Below are positions 8,361 to 18,503 of a stretch of 64,000 bases of DNA, in pieces. Positions within the stretch are counted from its first letter, which is position 1. Every line of letters starts with the position of its first letter. This DNA comes from Thiobacillus sp. UBA3361. GTDB lineage: Bacteria > Pseudomonadota > Gammaproteobacteria > Burkholderiales > Thiobacillaceae. The position numbers were made by a program, and so were the translations under genes. The stretch spans positions 11,970 through 75,969 of the forward strand of contig DEQR01000003.1 of assembly GCA_002360535.1 (NCBI GenBank), given 5' to 3'. A model generated the notes under the pieces. The model made no database searches. It saw only the letters and a list, made by a program, of their open reading frames with translations, and had not been told where the DNA came from.

Positions 8361-11339
8361 TCATGACCCCGACCCAACCATGGCCAAGAGCTCGTCCGCC
8401 TGCATCGGCCGCCCATGCAAGTAGCCTTGGGCGATGTCGCAGTTCAAGCCGCGCAGGTATTCCATCTGATTAATGGTTTCCACCCCCTCGGCCACCACCT
8501 TCAGGCCCAGGTTGTGGGCCAGGCCGATGACGGCGGCGGCGATGGTGGCGCTGTCGTGATTGATCTCGATGTCCTGCACGAAGGAACGGTCGATCTTCAG
8601 GGCATGCAGGGGGAAGCGCTTCAGGTAGGCCAGGCTGGAGTAGCCGGTGCCGAAGTCGTCCACCGCCAGACGGAATCCCAACCGGCTGAGTTCGCCAAGC
8701 AAGGTGGAGGCTTCTTCCGGGTTATACATCAGGGTGCTTTCGGTGATCTCCAACTCCAGCTCCTCCGCCGGCAGGTCATGCTCCAGCAGCGTCTTCTGGA
8801 ACATGTCAACTAGGTTGGCCTGGCGGAACTGGCGCGGCGACAGGTTGATCGCCACCTTGGGGTGGGGCACGCCGGCCTGGCGCCAGGCCCTGATCTGACC
8901 GCACACATGGCTCAGCACCCATTCGCCGATGGGCACGATCAGCCCGGTCTCCTCGGCCAGGGGGATGAAATCGCCGGGGGGGATCAAACCCTTCTTCGGA
9001 TGGCGCCAGCGCACCAGCGCCTCGGCCGCCACGATGCGCCCCGACTCGAACTCCACCTGGGGCTGATAGTGAACGAGCAGTTCATCCTTGCCGACGGCCT
9101 TGCGCAGGTCGCTCTCCAGGCGCAGGCGGTCCACGGCATCGGCATTCATTTCCGGCGCGTAAAAGCGGAATGTGTTGCGCCCCGCGTCCTTGGCCCGGTA
9201 CATGGCGGTGTCCGCGTTCTTGAGCAGGGTGGTGACATCCTTCCCATCCCGGGGATAGACGCTGATGCCGATGCTGGCCGTCACCTGCAGGGCATGTCCA
9301 TCCGAGGGGATGGGCTCGGCGATGGCGCTGATCAGGTTGGGCAGGATCTGGATGATGTCGGAGTCCCGTGAGATGTCCGTCAACACCACCACGAACTCGT
9401 CGCCGCCCACCCGCGACACCGTGTCCACCATGCGCACCGCGCCGCGCAGCCGCTGCCCCACGGCCGAGATCAGTAGATCGCCCACCGAATGGCCCAGGCT
9501 GTCGTTGATGTTCTTGAAGCGGTCCACGTCGATGAACAGCACCGCCGCTTGGTGGCCCCCGCGCTGGGCCTGCTTGATGGCCTGGGAGAGGCGGTCCTGG
9601 AGCAGGCTGCGATTGGGCAGCCCGGTCAGGCTATCGTGGGTGGCCAGGTGCAGGAGGTTCTCTTCGGCCTGCTTCTGTTCGGTGACATCGTTTTGCACGC
9701 CGACGAAATGGGTGATGCCGCCGTCCTCGGCGCGCACCGGCGCCACCAGTAATTCGTTCCAGAACGGCGAGCCATCCTTGCGGTAGTTGCGCACCACCAC
9801 CCGGGCCTCCTGTCCCGCCCCGATGGCCTGGCGCAGTTGCCGGGTGCCGGGCTGGTCGTGCTCATCCCCGTGCAGGAAGCGACAGTTGCGGCCCAGGGCC
9901 TCGGCCTCTGTATAGCCGGTGATGCGCTCGAAGGCCGGATTGACATAGACGATGGGATTGTCCGGTTGGCGTGGGTCGGTGATGACGATGCCGTTACCGC
10001 TGGCCTCCAGCGCCCGCTGCGCCAGGCGCAAGGACTCCTCGGCCTGCTTGCGCTGGCTGACGTCCCGGGCCACCGCCACCAGCATGTCCCGTTCTTCTGA
10101 ACGGAAGCCATGCATCACCACCTCCACCGGGAAGGTCTTGCCGTTCTTGCGTCGATGCAGGGTCTCAATCCGGCCCGAACGGGACGGCGTGGCGAGAATC
10201 TCGTCGCAGCGCTGCTTGCAATGGCCCCATGCGTGCTTGGATTGGATGTCCTGGGGGCCCATGCGCAGCAGTTCCTGGCGGGAGTAACCCAGCTGTTTGC
10301 AGGCGGACGCATTCATGTCCACGAAGCGCATCTCGGCGCGGTCGATCAGGTAGATGGCATCGTCCGAGGTATCCAGCGCGGTACGGAAACGGGCCAGACT
10401 CTCCTCGGCCTGCATGTTCTCGGTTTCATCCAGCAACTGCACGATGAGGGCCGGGGCCTGATCGATCAGTGTGGTGGACAGGGTGGCGATCAGGATGCGA
10501 CCCGTCGGCTTCCCTTGGGGCCAAAGGACCAGGGAATGGGCGGTTTGCCCCTTGTCCAGCACTTCCCGCGCCACCGGTAGCAAAGCCGTGCCGGGTACCA
10601 ATTGGCCGAGTTCGCGACCGGCCAGGGGTTCATGGTCGTCCAGCCCCAGCATCTCCCGCGCCGCCTGGTTGATGGTACGCAACCGCAACCCGACATCCAG
10701 CACCAGCAAGCCGTTGGGCATGGTGCAGATGACCCGGTCGGCGTACTCCTTCATCTCCTGCAGGTTCTTGTGCTCGGCCTGGAAATAGCTGTCCAGGGCC
10801 AGCCCCATGTCGAACAGCACCACCTTGAGCAGGGAATCGAAACAATCCAGGAACTGTTTTGCATCGCCGCCACACTTGTCCCAGATGAGGGGCATCAGCC
10901 CGGACAGGTACTTGCGGTAGGCGCCGATGTACCACTTGGGTTCCAGGCCGATACGCTGGTGCACGTGGCCCACCCGCAGACGATTGGTCACGTAATCATC
11001 GCCATAATCGCCGGCGGTGAGGCGGCTGAAGTACGCCGATTGGGCCTCGCGCAGTCGCGCCAACGACTGATCGTCGGGCATCAGGCGGCGCATGGGTTCG
11101 AAACCGAGGATGTGGCTGTAGAACGCTTCGGTGAAGGCGTTCTTGGCTGGCTCTAGCAGCGAGTGCAGGCGGCCCAGGCGCTCGATGTCCGCGGCACCCA
11201 GCTCCAGGAACGCCTTGCGCTCGACGATGTCCCGCTCGTCGATGTCACAACCGGCATCCCCTGGCGTGTAGGTGGGGGCCGGCTTCGTAGCCCGCGCCGC
11301 GGAAATGGAAACAACCCGGCTGCTCATATAACGCTCCAT
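8361..11339 (-). CDS. Globin-coupled sensor - PAS - PAS - LOV - GGDEF - EAL protein
   Basis: A 992-aa soluble c-di-GMP enzyme with an unusual sensor stack. Residues about 35-190 are a globin-coupled-sensor domain; H127 in VHQRIGLEPKWY matches the haem-proximal histidine. PAS domains follow at about 200-305 and 315-435. Residues about 445-555 read as a LOV domain: GRNCRFLHG with the photoactive cysteine C486, then NYRKDGSPFWN and THFVGVQNDVT. The GGDEF domain (about 560-725) has an intact GGDEF (645-649) and I-site R636xxD639. The EAL domain (about 735-985) keeps EALVRW and DDFGTGYSS, so both synthesis and hydrolysis look possible. Expected inputs are O2 or another diatomic gas at the haem and blue light or redox at the flavin (inference from families). 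It is transcribed towards the MCP gene, about 118 bp away, suggesting a shared role in movement towards or away from oxygen and light. Confidence 0.9.
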   Translation of the reverse strand: MERYMSSRVVSISAARATKPAPTYTPGDAGCDIDERDIVERKAFLELGAADIERLGRLHSLLEPAKNAFTEAFYSHILGFEPMRRLMPDDQSLARLREAQSAYFSRLTAGDYGDDYVTNRLRVGHVHQRIGLEPKWYIGAYRKYLSGLMPLIWDKCGGDAKQFLDCFDSLLKVVLFDMGLALDSYFQAEHKNLQEMKEYADRVICTMPNGLLVLDVGLRLRTINQAAREMLGLDDHEPLAGRELGQLVPGTALLPVAREVLDKGQTAHSLVLWPQGKPTGRILIATLSTTLIDQAPALIVQLLDETENMQAEESLARFRTALDTSDDAIYLIDRAEMRFVDMNASACKQLGYSRQELLRMGPQDIQSKHAWGHCKQRCDEILATPSRSGRIETLHRRKNGKTFPVEVVMHGFRSEERDMLVAVARDVSQRKQAEESLRLAQRALEASGNGIVITDPRQPDNPIVYVNPAFERITGYTEAEALGRNCRFLHGDEHDQPGTRQLRQAIGAGQEARVVVRNYRKDGSPFWNELLVAPVRAEDGGITHFVGVQNDVTEQKQAEENLLHLATHDSLTGLPNRSLLQDRLSQAIKQAQRGGHQAAVLFIDVDRFKNINDSLGHSVGDLLISAVGQRLRGAVRMVDTVSRVGGDEFVVVLTDISRDSDIIQILPNLISAIAEPIPSDGHALQVTASIGISVYPRDGKDVTTLLKNADTAMYRAKDAGRNTFRFYAPEMNADAVDRLRLESDLRKAVGKDELLVHYQPQVEFESGRIVAAEALVRWRHPKKGLIPPGDFIPLAEETGLIVPIGEWVLSHVCGQIRAWRQAGVPHPKVAINLSPRQFRQANLVDMFQKTLLEHDLPAEELELEITESTLMYNPEEASTLLGELSRLGFRLAVDDFGTGYSSLAYLKRFPLHALKIDRSFVQDIEINHDSATIAAAVIGLAHNLGLKVVAEGVETINQMEYLRGLNCDIAQGYLHGRPMQADELLAMVGSGS

Positions 11340-11543
11340 CCATCATCTGGGAGGAAGACGCCAACGGGGGCCGGGTTGGCTGATTACAGTATCGACACTA
11401 ATGAAGATTACTTTAATTTGCACCCAGAAAAATTTATTCGTATCGTTGAACCAACATCCCCCTTCCGACAGAGCTGCCACAAGGCATTCGAATCTGGATG
11501 AGCCAAGTTGGGGGTAGAAGAGTATTCAGGAGGACCCAGAGAC

Positions 11544-14207
11544 TTGACCGACTACGCCAGTCTTACCCGTGAGCAACTCATCGAACGCTTGTTCGCTCTA
11601 GAGAGCCGCATGGCGGTTACCCCGGAACAGGCTCTGTCCGAAGACGAGCAACATGAGGTCGCGGGGTACTTGCGGCAGCTGGTGGCCAGCGTCGACGAGG
11701 CGTTCTGGATATGCGATCTGGATCAAGAGCGCTTCCTTTACCTCAGCCCCACCGTCGAGAACCTCTTCGGCCTCCCCCTTGCCGACCTTTACGACGAACC
11801 ACCGTGCTTCCTGTCGGTGGTGCATCCGGAGGACCGGGAGCGGGTCGCCACGGCCTGCATGCGGCAGCACACCGACGGGAAAATTCTGGACCTGGAATGT
11901 CGCATCCTGCCTGGCCCGGATGACCTGCGCTGGATCCGCCTGCGCAGGTTTCCCATCCGCGACGCCACCGGCCGGATCCACCGCATGGCGGGCGTGGCCT
12001 GGGACATCACCGAGCGTCGGGCGGCCGAGCAGGAGTACCGCACCATCATCCAGGCCTCCATGGACAGCTTCTGGAAGGTGGGCGCGGACGGCCGCATCCT
12101 GGACTACAACGCGGCCGCCTGCGCCATGCTGGGCTACAGCCACGAGGAGCTGGCCAGGCTGTCAATCCACGACATCGATCTGCACGAGGACGCGGCCAAG
12201 GTCGCCGCGCATATCCGCCTGGTCATTGCCCAGGGCCAGGATCGATTCGAGACGCGGCACCGCCGCAAGGACGGCCACGTCATCGACGTGGAGGTCAGTG
12301 CCTATCACCTACCGCGCGTCGGCGGCGGTCGGTTGGTTGCCTTCCTGCGCGACATTACCGACCGTAAACGTACTGAAGAGGCCCTGCGGGCCAGCGAGGA
12401 GCGCTACCGCGCGGTGGTGGAGGACCAGACCGAGGTCATTTGCCGGTTTGACAGCGATGGCGTCCTGGTCTTCGTCAACGAGGTCTTCTGCCGCTTCTTC
12501 GGCTGTATCGCCCAGGAGGTCCTGGGCACCACCTGGCACCCCAGCGCCTACCCCGACGACATGGAGCTGGTCGAATCAAGGCTGGCCACGCTGTCCCCCG
12601 CTCATCCCGTGGTGGTGATCGAGAACCGCGTCTACTCGGGCGACGGGCAGCTGCGTTGGATGCAGTTCGTGAACCGGGCCTTTTTCGACGATGCGGGACG
12701 GATCACCGAGATCCAGGCCGTCGGCCGGGACATCACGGAACGCATACAGGCCGAGCAGGCCTGGCGGGAGGCGGAGGCCTTCAAGCAGGCGATCCTGGAT
12801 GCCGTGAGCACCCAGGTGGCGGTGCTCGACAGGACCGGCACCATCATCGAGGTGAATGCGGCCTGGCGCCGCTTCGCGCGAGAGAACGCCCTCGAGGATG
12901 GGCAGTTCCCCCACAACACGGATATCGGCGGCAACTATCTTGAGATATGCCGTTCGGCCACCGGATACAGTTCCGAGGGTGCACGGGAAATGGCCGAGGG
13001 CATCCAGGCCGTGCTGGATGGACGGCTCCCGGGCTTCATCCACGAGTACCCCTGCCATGCCCCCCATGCGCGCCGCTGGTTCCTGGCGACCGTCACCCCT
13101 CTGGGTCGTGCGGAGGGGGGCGTCGTCATATCCCACCACGACATCAGCGCCCCCCGGCTTCTAGCCGAGGAATTGCGACAGAGCGAGGCGCTTACCCGCA
13201 GCATCCTGCGGGCGGCGCCGGTGGGCATCGGCCTGCTGGTGGATCGGGTCTTCCGGGAGGTCAACCAGGCCATGACCGATATGACGGGTTATACACGGGA
13301 GGAGTTGATTGGCCGTTCCGCCCGGATGCTGTACCCGACCCAAGAGGATTTTGACTATGTCGGGCGGGAGAAATATGGCCAGATCAAGGAGAAGGGCCTG
13401 GGCCAGGTGGAAACCCGCTTTCGGACGAAGAACGGCCGGATCATTGATGTCGCCTTGTCCTCCGCGCCCGTGGTACCCGGTGATCTCACTCATGGCGTGA
13501 GCTTCACCGCCCAGGACATCACCGCCGTCAAGCGGGCCGAACGGGAACGGCTACAGCATGAGGCCAAGCAAAGGGATGCCCTGGTCCGCGAGGTGCACCA
13601 CCGGATCAAGAACAACCTGCAGGGGGTCATCGGGCTGATGCGCCAGCACATCTCCGCCCACCCGGAAACCCGGGCGCCCATCGAGGCCGCCATCGAGCAG
13701 ATCAATACCATTGCCGTGGTGCATGGCCTGCAAAGCCGCCTGGGGCAACATGAACTGCGCCTGTGCGAGATGTTGCACGCGGTGAACGCCGCTACATCCA
13801 TGGCCATGGCATTGGCGCCTTCAACCATTGACGACCGGCGCGGCAGCGACATCTGGCTGGACAGCGGCGCGGCCGTGAGCGTGGCCCTGATTCTCAACGA
13901 ATTGCTCCACAATGCCCTGAAACATGGCCACCATGCCGGCGGCGTCAACATCCTGCTGACCGGCGGCGGCGAACACGCCACGATCAGCATCAGCAATCCA
14001 GGAGGTCCCTTGCCCCCTGGCTTCGATCTGGAAAACGGCACAGGTTGCGGAACGGGATTGGATCTGGTGCGGACCCTGCTGCCCAGGCGGGGCGCCACCC
14101 TGACCATGACCCAGGGCGAGGGCCGCATCACAGCCAATCTCGTCTTGGCGCCGCCAGTCACGGCGGCGCGCCCGCGGGATGCCACGACATGCCAGGAAGA
14201 GAAATGA
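11544..14207 (+). CDS. Multi-PAS HisKA_2 sensor histidine kinase
   Basis: Cytosolic sensor kinase of about 887 aa with five tandem PAS domains (roughly residues 35-155, 170-280, 285-408, 413-545 and 552-670), a HisKA_2 dimerisation/phosphoacceptor domain (EVHHRIKNNLQ at about 683) and a HATPase domain with an N-box (LNELLHNALKH) and G-box (GTGLDLVRTLL). No membrane segments are present, so the signal is sensed in the cytoplasm. I start it at the TTG at 11544, 10 nt after a strong AGGAGG; the frame stays open 12 codons further upstream to another TTG at 11508. The stop overlaps the next start as ATGA, so the kinase and the ANTAR regulator are translationally coupled and are cognate partners. 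The ligand of any PAS domain cannot be read from the sequence. Confidence 0.88.
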   Translation: MTDYASLTREQLIERLFALESRMAVTPEQALSEDEQHEVAGYLRQLVASVDEAFWICDLDQERFLYLSPTVENLFGLPLADLYDEPPCFLSVVHPEDRERVATACMRQHTDGKILDLECRILPGPDDLRWIRLRRFPIRDATGRIHRMAGVAWDITERRAAEQEYRTIIQASMDSFWKVGADGRILDYNAAACAMLGYSHEELARLSIHDIDLHEDAAKVAAHIRLVIAQGQDRFETRHRRKDGHVIDVEVSAYHLPRVGGGRLVAFLRDITDRKRTEEALRASEERYRAVVEDQTEVICRFDSDGVLVFVNEVFCRFFGCIAQEVLGTTWHPSAYPDDMELVESRLATLSPAHPVVVIENRVYSGDGQLRWMQFVNRAFFDDAGRITEIQAVGRDITERIQAEQAWREAEAFKQAILDAVSTQVAVLDRTGTIIEVNAAWRRFARENALEDGQFPHNTDIGGNYLEICRSATGYSSEGAREMAEGIQAVLDGRLPGFIHEYPCHAPHARRWFLATVTPLGRAEGGVVISHHDISAPRLLAEELRQSEALTRSILRAAPVGIGLLVDRVFREVNQAMTDMTGYTREELIGRSARMLYPTQEDFDYVGREKYGQIKEKGLGQVETRFRTKNGRIIDVALSSAPVVPGDLTHGVSFTAQDITAVKRAERERLQHEAKQRDALVREVHHRIKNNLQGVIGLMRQHISAHPETRAPIEAAIEQINTIAVVHGLQSRLGQHELRLCEMLHAVNAATSMAMALAPSTIDDRRGSDIWLDSGAAVSVALILNELLHNALKHGHHAGGVNILLTGGGEHATISISNPGGPLPPGFDLENGTGCGTGLDLVRTLLPRRGATLTMTQGEGRITANLVLAPPVTAARPRDATTCQEEK

Positions 14208-14770
14208 CCCCTGTCCATATCCTGCTCGTGGAAGACGATGTGCTGATCCTGCGCACCCTGGCGCGGGGCCTGCGGGAGGCAGGCTACCGCATCAGCGAGG
14301 CCGAGTCCGCCGAGGAGGCGATGCAAGTCTGCGCCCTGGATCGGCCCGACTTGGCGGTGCTGGATATTCGTATGCCCGGCCTCTCCGGCCTTGAACTGGG
14401 CCGCGGGTTGGTGGAGCGGGACATCGGCTTCCTGTTCCTCACCGCCTATGACAACCAGGAGTTCATACAGGAAGCCCAGCAGGCCGGGGCCCTGGGCTAT
14501 CTGGTCAAACCCCTGGACGTGCCGCGCCTCATCCCCAGCATCGAAACCGCCTTGGCCCGCGCACGCGACCTGCGGCAGTTGCGGGAAAACGAGGAGAAGC
14601 TGCTCGGCGCGCTGGAGAACAGCCGCGAGATCAGCACCGCGGTGGGTGTGCTCATGCAGCGGGACGGGGTGAGCGCGGAGCAGGCCTTCGAAACCTTGAG
14701 GGGGCTGGCCCGCAACCAGCGCAAGAAGATCACCGAGATAGCGCGCGAAGTGCTTTGGCAGGGATCGTAA
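14204..14770 (+). CDS. ANTAR-domain response regulator (RNA-binding antiterminator)
   Basis: A 188-aa response regulator: a receiver domain (residues 1-120) with the acidic pair EDD near residue 10, phosphoacceptor D54 in AVLDIRMPG and the conserved K in YLVKPL, then a helical linker and an ANTAR RNA-binding domain (about 130-182). ANTAR regulators such as EutV and NasR bind paired stem-loops in leader RNAs and prevent termination, so the output here is likely antitermination and not DNA binding. The ATG at 14204 overlaps the kinase stop by 4 bp and is preceded by AGGAAGAG. No two-hairpin ANTAR target was recognised in this window, so target genes are unknown. Confidence 0.9.
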   Translation: MTPVHILLVEDDVLILRTLARGLREAGYRISEAESAEEAMQVCALDRPDLAVLDIRMPGLSGLELGRGLVERDIGFLFLTAYDNQEFIQEAQQAGALGYLVKPLDVPRLIPSIETALARARDLRQLRENEEKLLGALENSREISTAVGVLMQRDGVSAEQAFETLRGLARNQRKKITEIAREVLWQGS

Positions 14771-14925
14771 CAAGGCTGCGCGGGAAACGCCGGGGTTGCG
14801 GGGCGGGCTGTATGTCGGGTGATGACCCGACCCAGAAATGACCCCACCATTGCGGTCAACAAGCTCAGCTCAGTAGGACGCAATAGGCAAAGCCGCATTG
14901 CGCCTCACGGGGAAGCCACCGGCGG

Positions 14926-17900
14926 CTATGCCGCCTCCGCCATCCTGAGCGCGCTCTCCACGTCCACCGCCACCGGCCGGGATACCCCCGGCTCGGGCAT
15001 GGTGACGCCCACCAGGTGCTGGGCCAGTTCCATGGTGATGCGGTTGTGGGTGATGAACAGGAACTGGGTCTTTTCCGCCATGCGCCGCACCAGGTTGCAG
15101 AAGCGCTCGGTGTTGCTGTCGTCCAGGGGCGCGTCCACCTCGTCCAGCAGGCAGAAGGGGGCGGGGTTGAGCTGGAAGAAGGCGAACACCAGGGACAGGG
15201 CGGTCAGGGTCTTCTCGCCGCCGGAGAGCAGGTGGATGGAGCTGTTTTTCTTGCCCGGCGGCTGGGCCATGACCGTAAGGCCGGCATCCAGGATCTCGTC
15301 GCCGGTGAGGATCAGTTGCGCCTCGCCGCCGTTGAACAGGTCGCTGAACAGCCGCTTGAACTCCCGGCTGACCTGGTCGTAGGTGTCCTTCAGCCGGGCG
15401 CGAGTCTCGGCGTCGATGCGGCGGATGGCCTCTTCCAGCGTGTTGGCGGCGGTCTCCAGGTCGGTGGCCTGGGCGTCCAGGTAGTTCTTGCGCTCTTCGG
15501 TGGCCTTCAGTTCGTCCAGGGCGGCCATGTTCACCGCGCCCAGGCCGGCGACGGCGGCGTCCAGACGGTCCAACTCGCCTTTCAGCCAGCCCTCGCCCTT
15601 GCCGGCGATGCCCGCCGCCTCGGCCTGGGCGGACAGTTCCGCTTCGTCCACCTGGGCCAACTCCTCGGCAAAACGTTCTTCCAACAGGCGCGATTCCTGC
15701 TGCTTCAACTCCAAGGCCTGTAGCCGTTCGCGCAACGGGTCCAGGGCGCGTTCCACCTTCATTCGATCGGCCTCCCGGCCTTGCAGGGCGGCATTGCAGG
15801 CCTCCAGGGCATCCCGGGCGGCGGCCAGTTCCAGTTCGGCGGTCTGGCGCGCCTTCAGGGCGTCCAGCAAACGCTGGCGGATGGGTTCTTCCTGGGCGAG
15901 TTGGAGTTCGGCTTCCAGGCGGGCCTGGGTGTCGGCCAGCTCGGTCAGCAGACGCTCGGCACGGTTGAGCCGGTCTTCGAGTTCGGTGAGCCGGGCGGCC
16001 AGGGAACGCACCTGGAAGGCCGCCTCCTGGGCCTCCCGGTCGGCGCGGCGCTGCGCCTCGCGTACCGCCTGGAAACGCTGGTCGGCCTCGTGCCGCGCGG
16101 CGCGCACGCCCTCCAGCTGTTCCTTGGCGCCTTCCCACGCCAGGCGCGCTTCCTCGTGGCGCTCGCTGGCGGCGTTATAGACCTCACCCTCGGCGTCCAG
16201 CTGGGTGTACAGGTCGTCCAGTTCGCGCTCGATCTGGGCGCGGCGGTCGGCCACCCGGCGGGCCGCCTCCTGGGCACGCACCAGAGTGACCTGTAATTCG
16301 TGGATCTGCGCCTGCGCCTGGCCGATCTGCGTCTGCAAGGCCTCGGCCTGGCGGCGGCCGGCGCGCAGTGCCTCTTCCTCGCGGGCGACGTCCGCGCTGA
16401 TCTCGTCCAGGCGCATGCGCGCGGCCTCGGCCTGCTCCTCCAGTTCCTCCATCTCGCGCACCCGGGCGATGAGGCCGTGGTGGCCCTTCTCCGGGGCGTT
16501 GAAGGTGAGGCTGGCGCGGCCGACGCGGTGCCCCTCGCGGGTGGCGATGAAGCCGCCCGCCGGCAGGGCGCCGCGCCGCGCCAGGGCGGTGGCCAGGTCG
16601 TCGGCGGCGTAGGCCAGGGCCAGGCGGTCGAACAGGAAGCGCGCCACCAGCGGGTCGCGGGTGTGGATCAGGTCGGCCAGGGGGCGGAAGTGCTCGTCGC
16701 TGGCCAGGAGGTCGAAGTCGGCGTCCGCGCCTTCGGTGGGCAGGACCAGTTCGAAGCGCGCCTCGGGCGGCTCGGCCAGCCAGCCGGGCCGGGCCTCGGC
16801 CACCAGGGCCGCCATGGCCTCGCCCAGGGCCGCCTCCACCGCCGTCTCCCAGCCGGGCTCGACGCGGATCGACTGCCACAGGCGCGGCACGTCCACCAGG
16901 CCCTCCCGTTCCAGCCAGGCCGTGCCTTCGCTTTCCGACTGCTGCGCGGCGGCCTGCATCTTGCGCAGGGCGCCCAACTCGGCCTCGATGCCCTGCACCT
17001 GGCGGACGGCGTTGTCGCGCGCCTGTTGCGCCTGGAGCAGCCGCGCCTCCAGGTCGGGCAGGGCCTCGCGGGCGTTGAGCAGGTATTCCTCCAGGCCGGC
17101 GACGCGGTCCCGGGCCTCTTCCAGTTCCTGTTCCTGGCGCATCAGATGCGCGTCGTCCAGGCTCGCCAGGCCGGATTGCTCGTCCAACAAACGCAGTTCG
17201 CGGGCCTTGAGCTGCTCCATCACCCGCTCGGCGTGGGCCTGGTTGCTCTCTTCCAGTTGCAGGGCCTGCTCGTGGCGGCCGATGTCGGCCTGCACCTGGG
17301 CCACGGCGGCCTGCGCCTCGCGCCAGGCGGCCTCGGCGTCGGGCAGCTCGCCGTTGGCCACGGCGGCCTGTTCGGCCAGCATGTCGGCCTGTTCCTCGGC
17401 GCAGGCGTGGTCGGCCTGGCGCTGTACGATCTCGTCGCGGATGGCCTGCAATTCCCCTTGCGAGCCCTCGCGCCGGCCGGCGGTGACGCGGATTTCGTTG
17501 TCCAGGCGCTGCCGGGTCTCGTGCAAGTGCTTGAGTTCCTGCTCCACCCGCGCCACCTCGCCGCTTTCCGCGTAGAACCTGGCCTGGGCCTGGTTGAGGG
17601 CCTCGGTGGCATCGAAGTGGGCGAGACGCTTGTCCTCCAGGCCGGCCTCCAGGTTGCGCAGCTCGGCGGTGCGCGCCTCCAACTCGGTGCGGGTGGCCTC
17701 CAGCTGGCGGGCCAGCTCGCTTTGGCGCATCTGGGCGTCGCGCTTGCGGTTCAGGGCCAGCAGATGCAGCTTCAGGGTGCGCTCGGCGTCGAAGGCGAAA
17801 TAGCGCCGCGCCACCTCGGCCTGCACACTCAGCTTTTCCAGCTGCCGGCCCAGTTCCTGGCGGATGTCCTCCACCCGCGACAGGTTCTCGCGGGTGTCGC

Positions 17901-18453
17901 GCAGCCGGCTTTCCGTTTCCTTGCGCCGCTCCTTGTACTTGGACACACCGGCTGCCTCTTCCAGGAAACCGCGCAGCTCCTCCGGGCGCGACTCGATGAT
18001 GCGGGTGATCATGCCCTGTTCGATGATGGCGTAGGCGTCGCCGCCCAGGCCGGTGCCGAGGAACAGGTCGGCCATGTCGCGCCGGCGCACCTTGACGTTG
18101 TTGATGAAATAGGTGGACTCGCCCTGGCGGGTCAAAAGACGCTTGACCGCGATCTCGGCGTACTGCGACCACTGTCCCGGCGCCCGGCCCTCGTGGTTCT
18201 CGAACAGCAGTTCCACCGAGGCACGGGAGGCCGGCTTGCGCTGGGCCGAGCCGTTGAAGATCACATCTTGGAGGGTCTGGCCGCGCAGCTCCCGGGCCTT
18301 GGATTCGCCCAGCACCCAGCGTACGGCGTCGATGACGTTCGACTTGCCGCAGCCGTTGGGCCCTACCACACCGGTGAGCATGGCGGTGGCGGGGATGGTC
18401 ACCGGATCCACGAAGGACTTGAAGCCGGCGATGTGGATGTGCTTGAGGCGCAA
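14926..18453 (-). CDS. smc: Chromosome segregation ATPase SMC
   Basis: Full-length SMC, 1175 aa, the core of the bacterial condensin that organises and segregates chromosomes together with ScpA and ScpB (not in this window). The N-terminus has the ABC head with Walker A in GPNGCGKSN (about residues 32-40) and the C-terminus the signature LSGGEK and Walker B FCLLDEVDAP. Between them lie two very long Glu/Arg/Ala-rich coiled-coil arms flanking a globular hinge at about 500-650. The ATG at 18453 gives the standard start MRLKHIHIAGFKSF. It is divergent from queF, and convergent with the ANTAR regulator across about 155 bp. The strong G+C bias makes long open frames in other phases of this gene, none of which look like proteins. 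Confidence 0.97.
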   Translation of the reverse strand: MRLKHIHIAGFKSFVDPVTIPATAMLTGVVGPNGCGKSNVIDAVRWVLGESKARELRGQTLQDVIFNGSAQRKPASRASVELLFENHEGRAPGQWSQYAEIAVKRLLTRQGESTYFINNVKVRRRDMADLFLGTGLGGDAYAIIEQGMITRIIESRPEELRGFLEEAAGVSKYKERRKETESRLRDTRENLSRVEDIRQELGRQLEKLSVQAEVARRYFAFDAERTLKLHLLALNRKRDAQMRQSELARQLEATRTELEARTAELRNLEAGLEDKRLAHFDATEALNQAQARFYAESGEVARVEQELKHLHETRQRLDNEIRVTAGRREGSQGELQAIRDEIVQRQADHACAEEQADMLAEQAAVANGELPDAEAAWREAQAAVAQVQADIGRHEQALQLEESNQAHAERVMEQLKARELRLLDEQSGLASLDDAHLMRQEQELEEARDRVAGLEEYLLNAREALPDLEARLLQAQQARDNAVRQVQGIEAELGALRKMQAAAQQSESEGTAWLEREGLVDVPRLWQSIRVEPGWETAVEAALGEAMAALVAEARPGWLAEPPEARFELVLPTEGADADFDLLASDEHFRPLADLIHTRDPLVARFLFDRLALAYAADDLATALARRGALPAGGFIATREGHRVGRASLTFNAPEKGHHGLIARVREMEELEEQAEAARMRLDEISADVAREEEALRAGRRQAEALQTQIGQAQAQIHELQVTLVRAQEAARRVADRRAQIERELDDLYTQLDAEGEVYNAASERHEEARLAWEGAKEQLEGVRAARHEADQRFQAVREAQRRADREAQEAAFQVRSLAARLTELEDRLNRAERLLTELADTQARLEAELQLAQEEPIRQRLLDALKARQTAELELAAARDALEACNAALQGREADRMKVERALDPLRERLQALELKQQESRLLEERFAEELAQVDEAELSAQAEAAGIAGKGEGWLKGELDRLDAAVAGLGAVNMAALDELKATEERKNYLDAQATDLETAANTLEEAIRRIDAETRARLKDTYDQVSREFKRLFSDLFNGGEAQLILTGDEILDAGLTVMAQPPGKKNSSIHLLSGGEKTLTALSLVFAFFQLNPAPFCLLDEVDAPLDDSNTERFCNLVRRMAEKTQFLFITHNRITMELAQHLVGVTMPEPGVSRPVAVDVESALRMAEAA

Positions 18454-18503
18454 GGACGGAGGGTCTGGGTTTTATAATCGGCGCCGGATTGTAACTTTCT
18501 TGG

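Noticed and set aside
14814..14831. GTCGGGT/ACCCGAC hairpin between the ANTAR regulator and smc as a terminator
   Set aside because: Short stem and no T-tract on either strand; could be chance in G+C-rich DNA.
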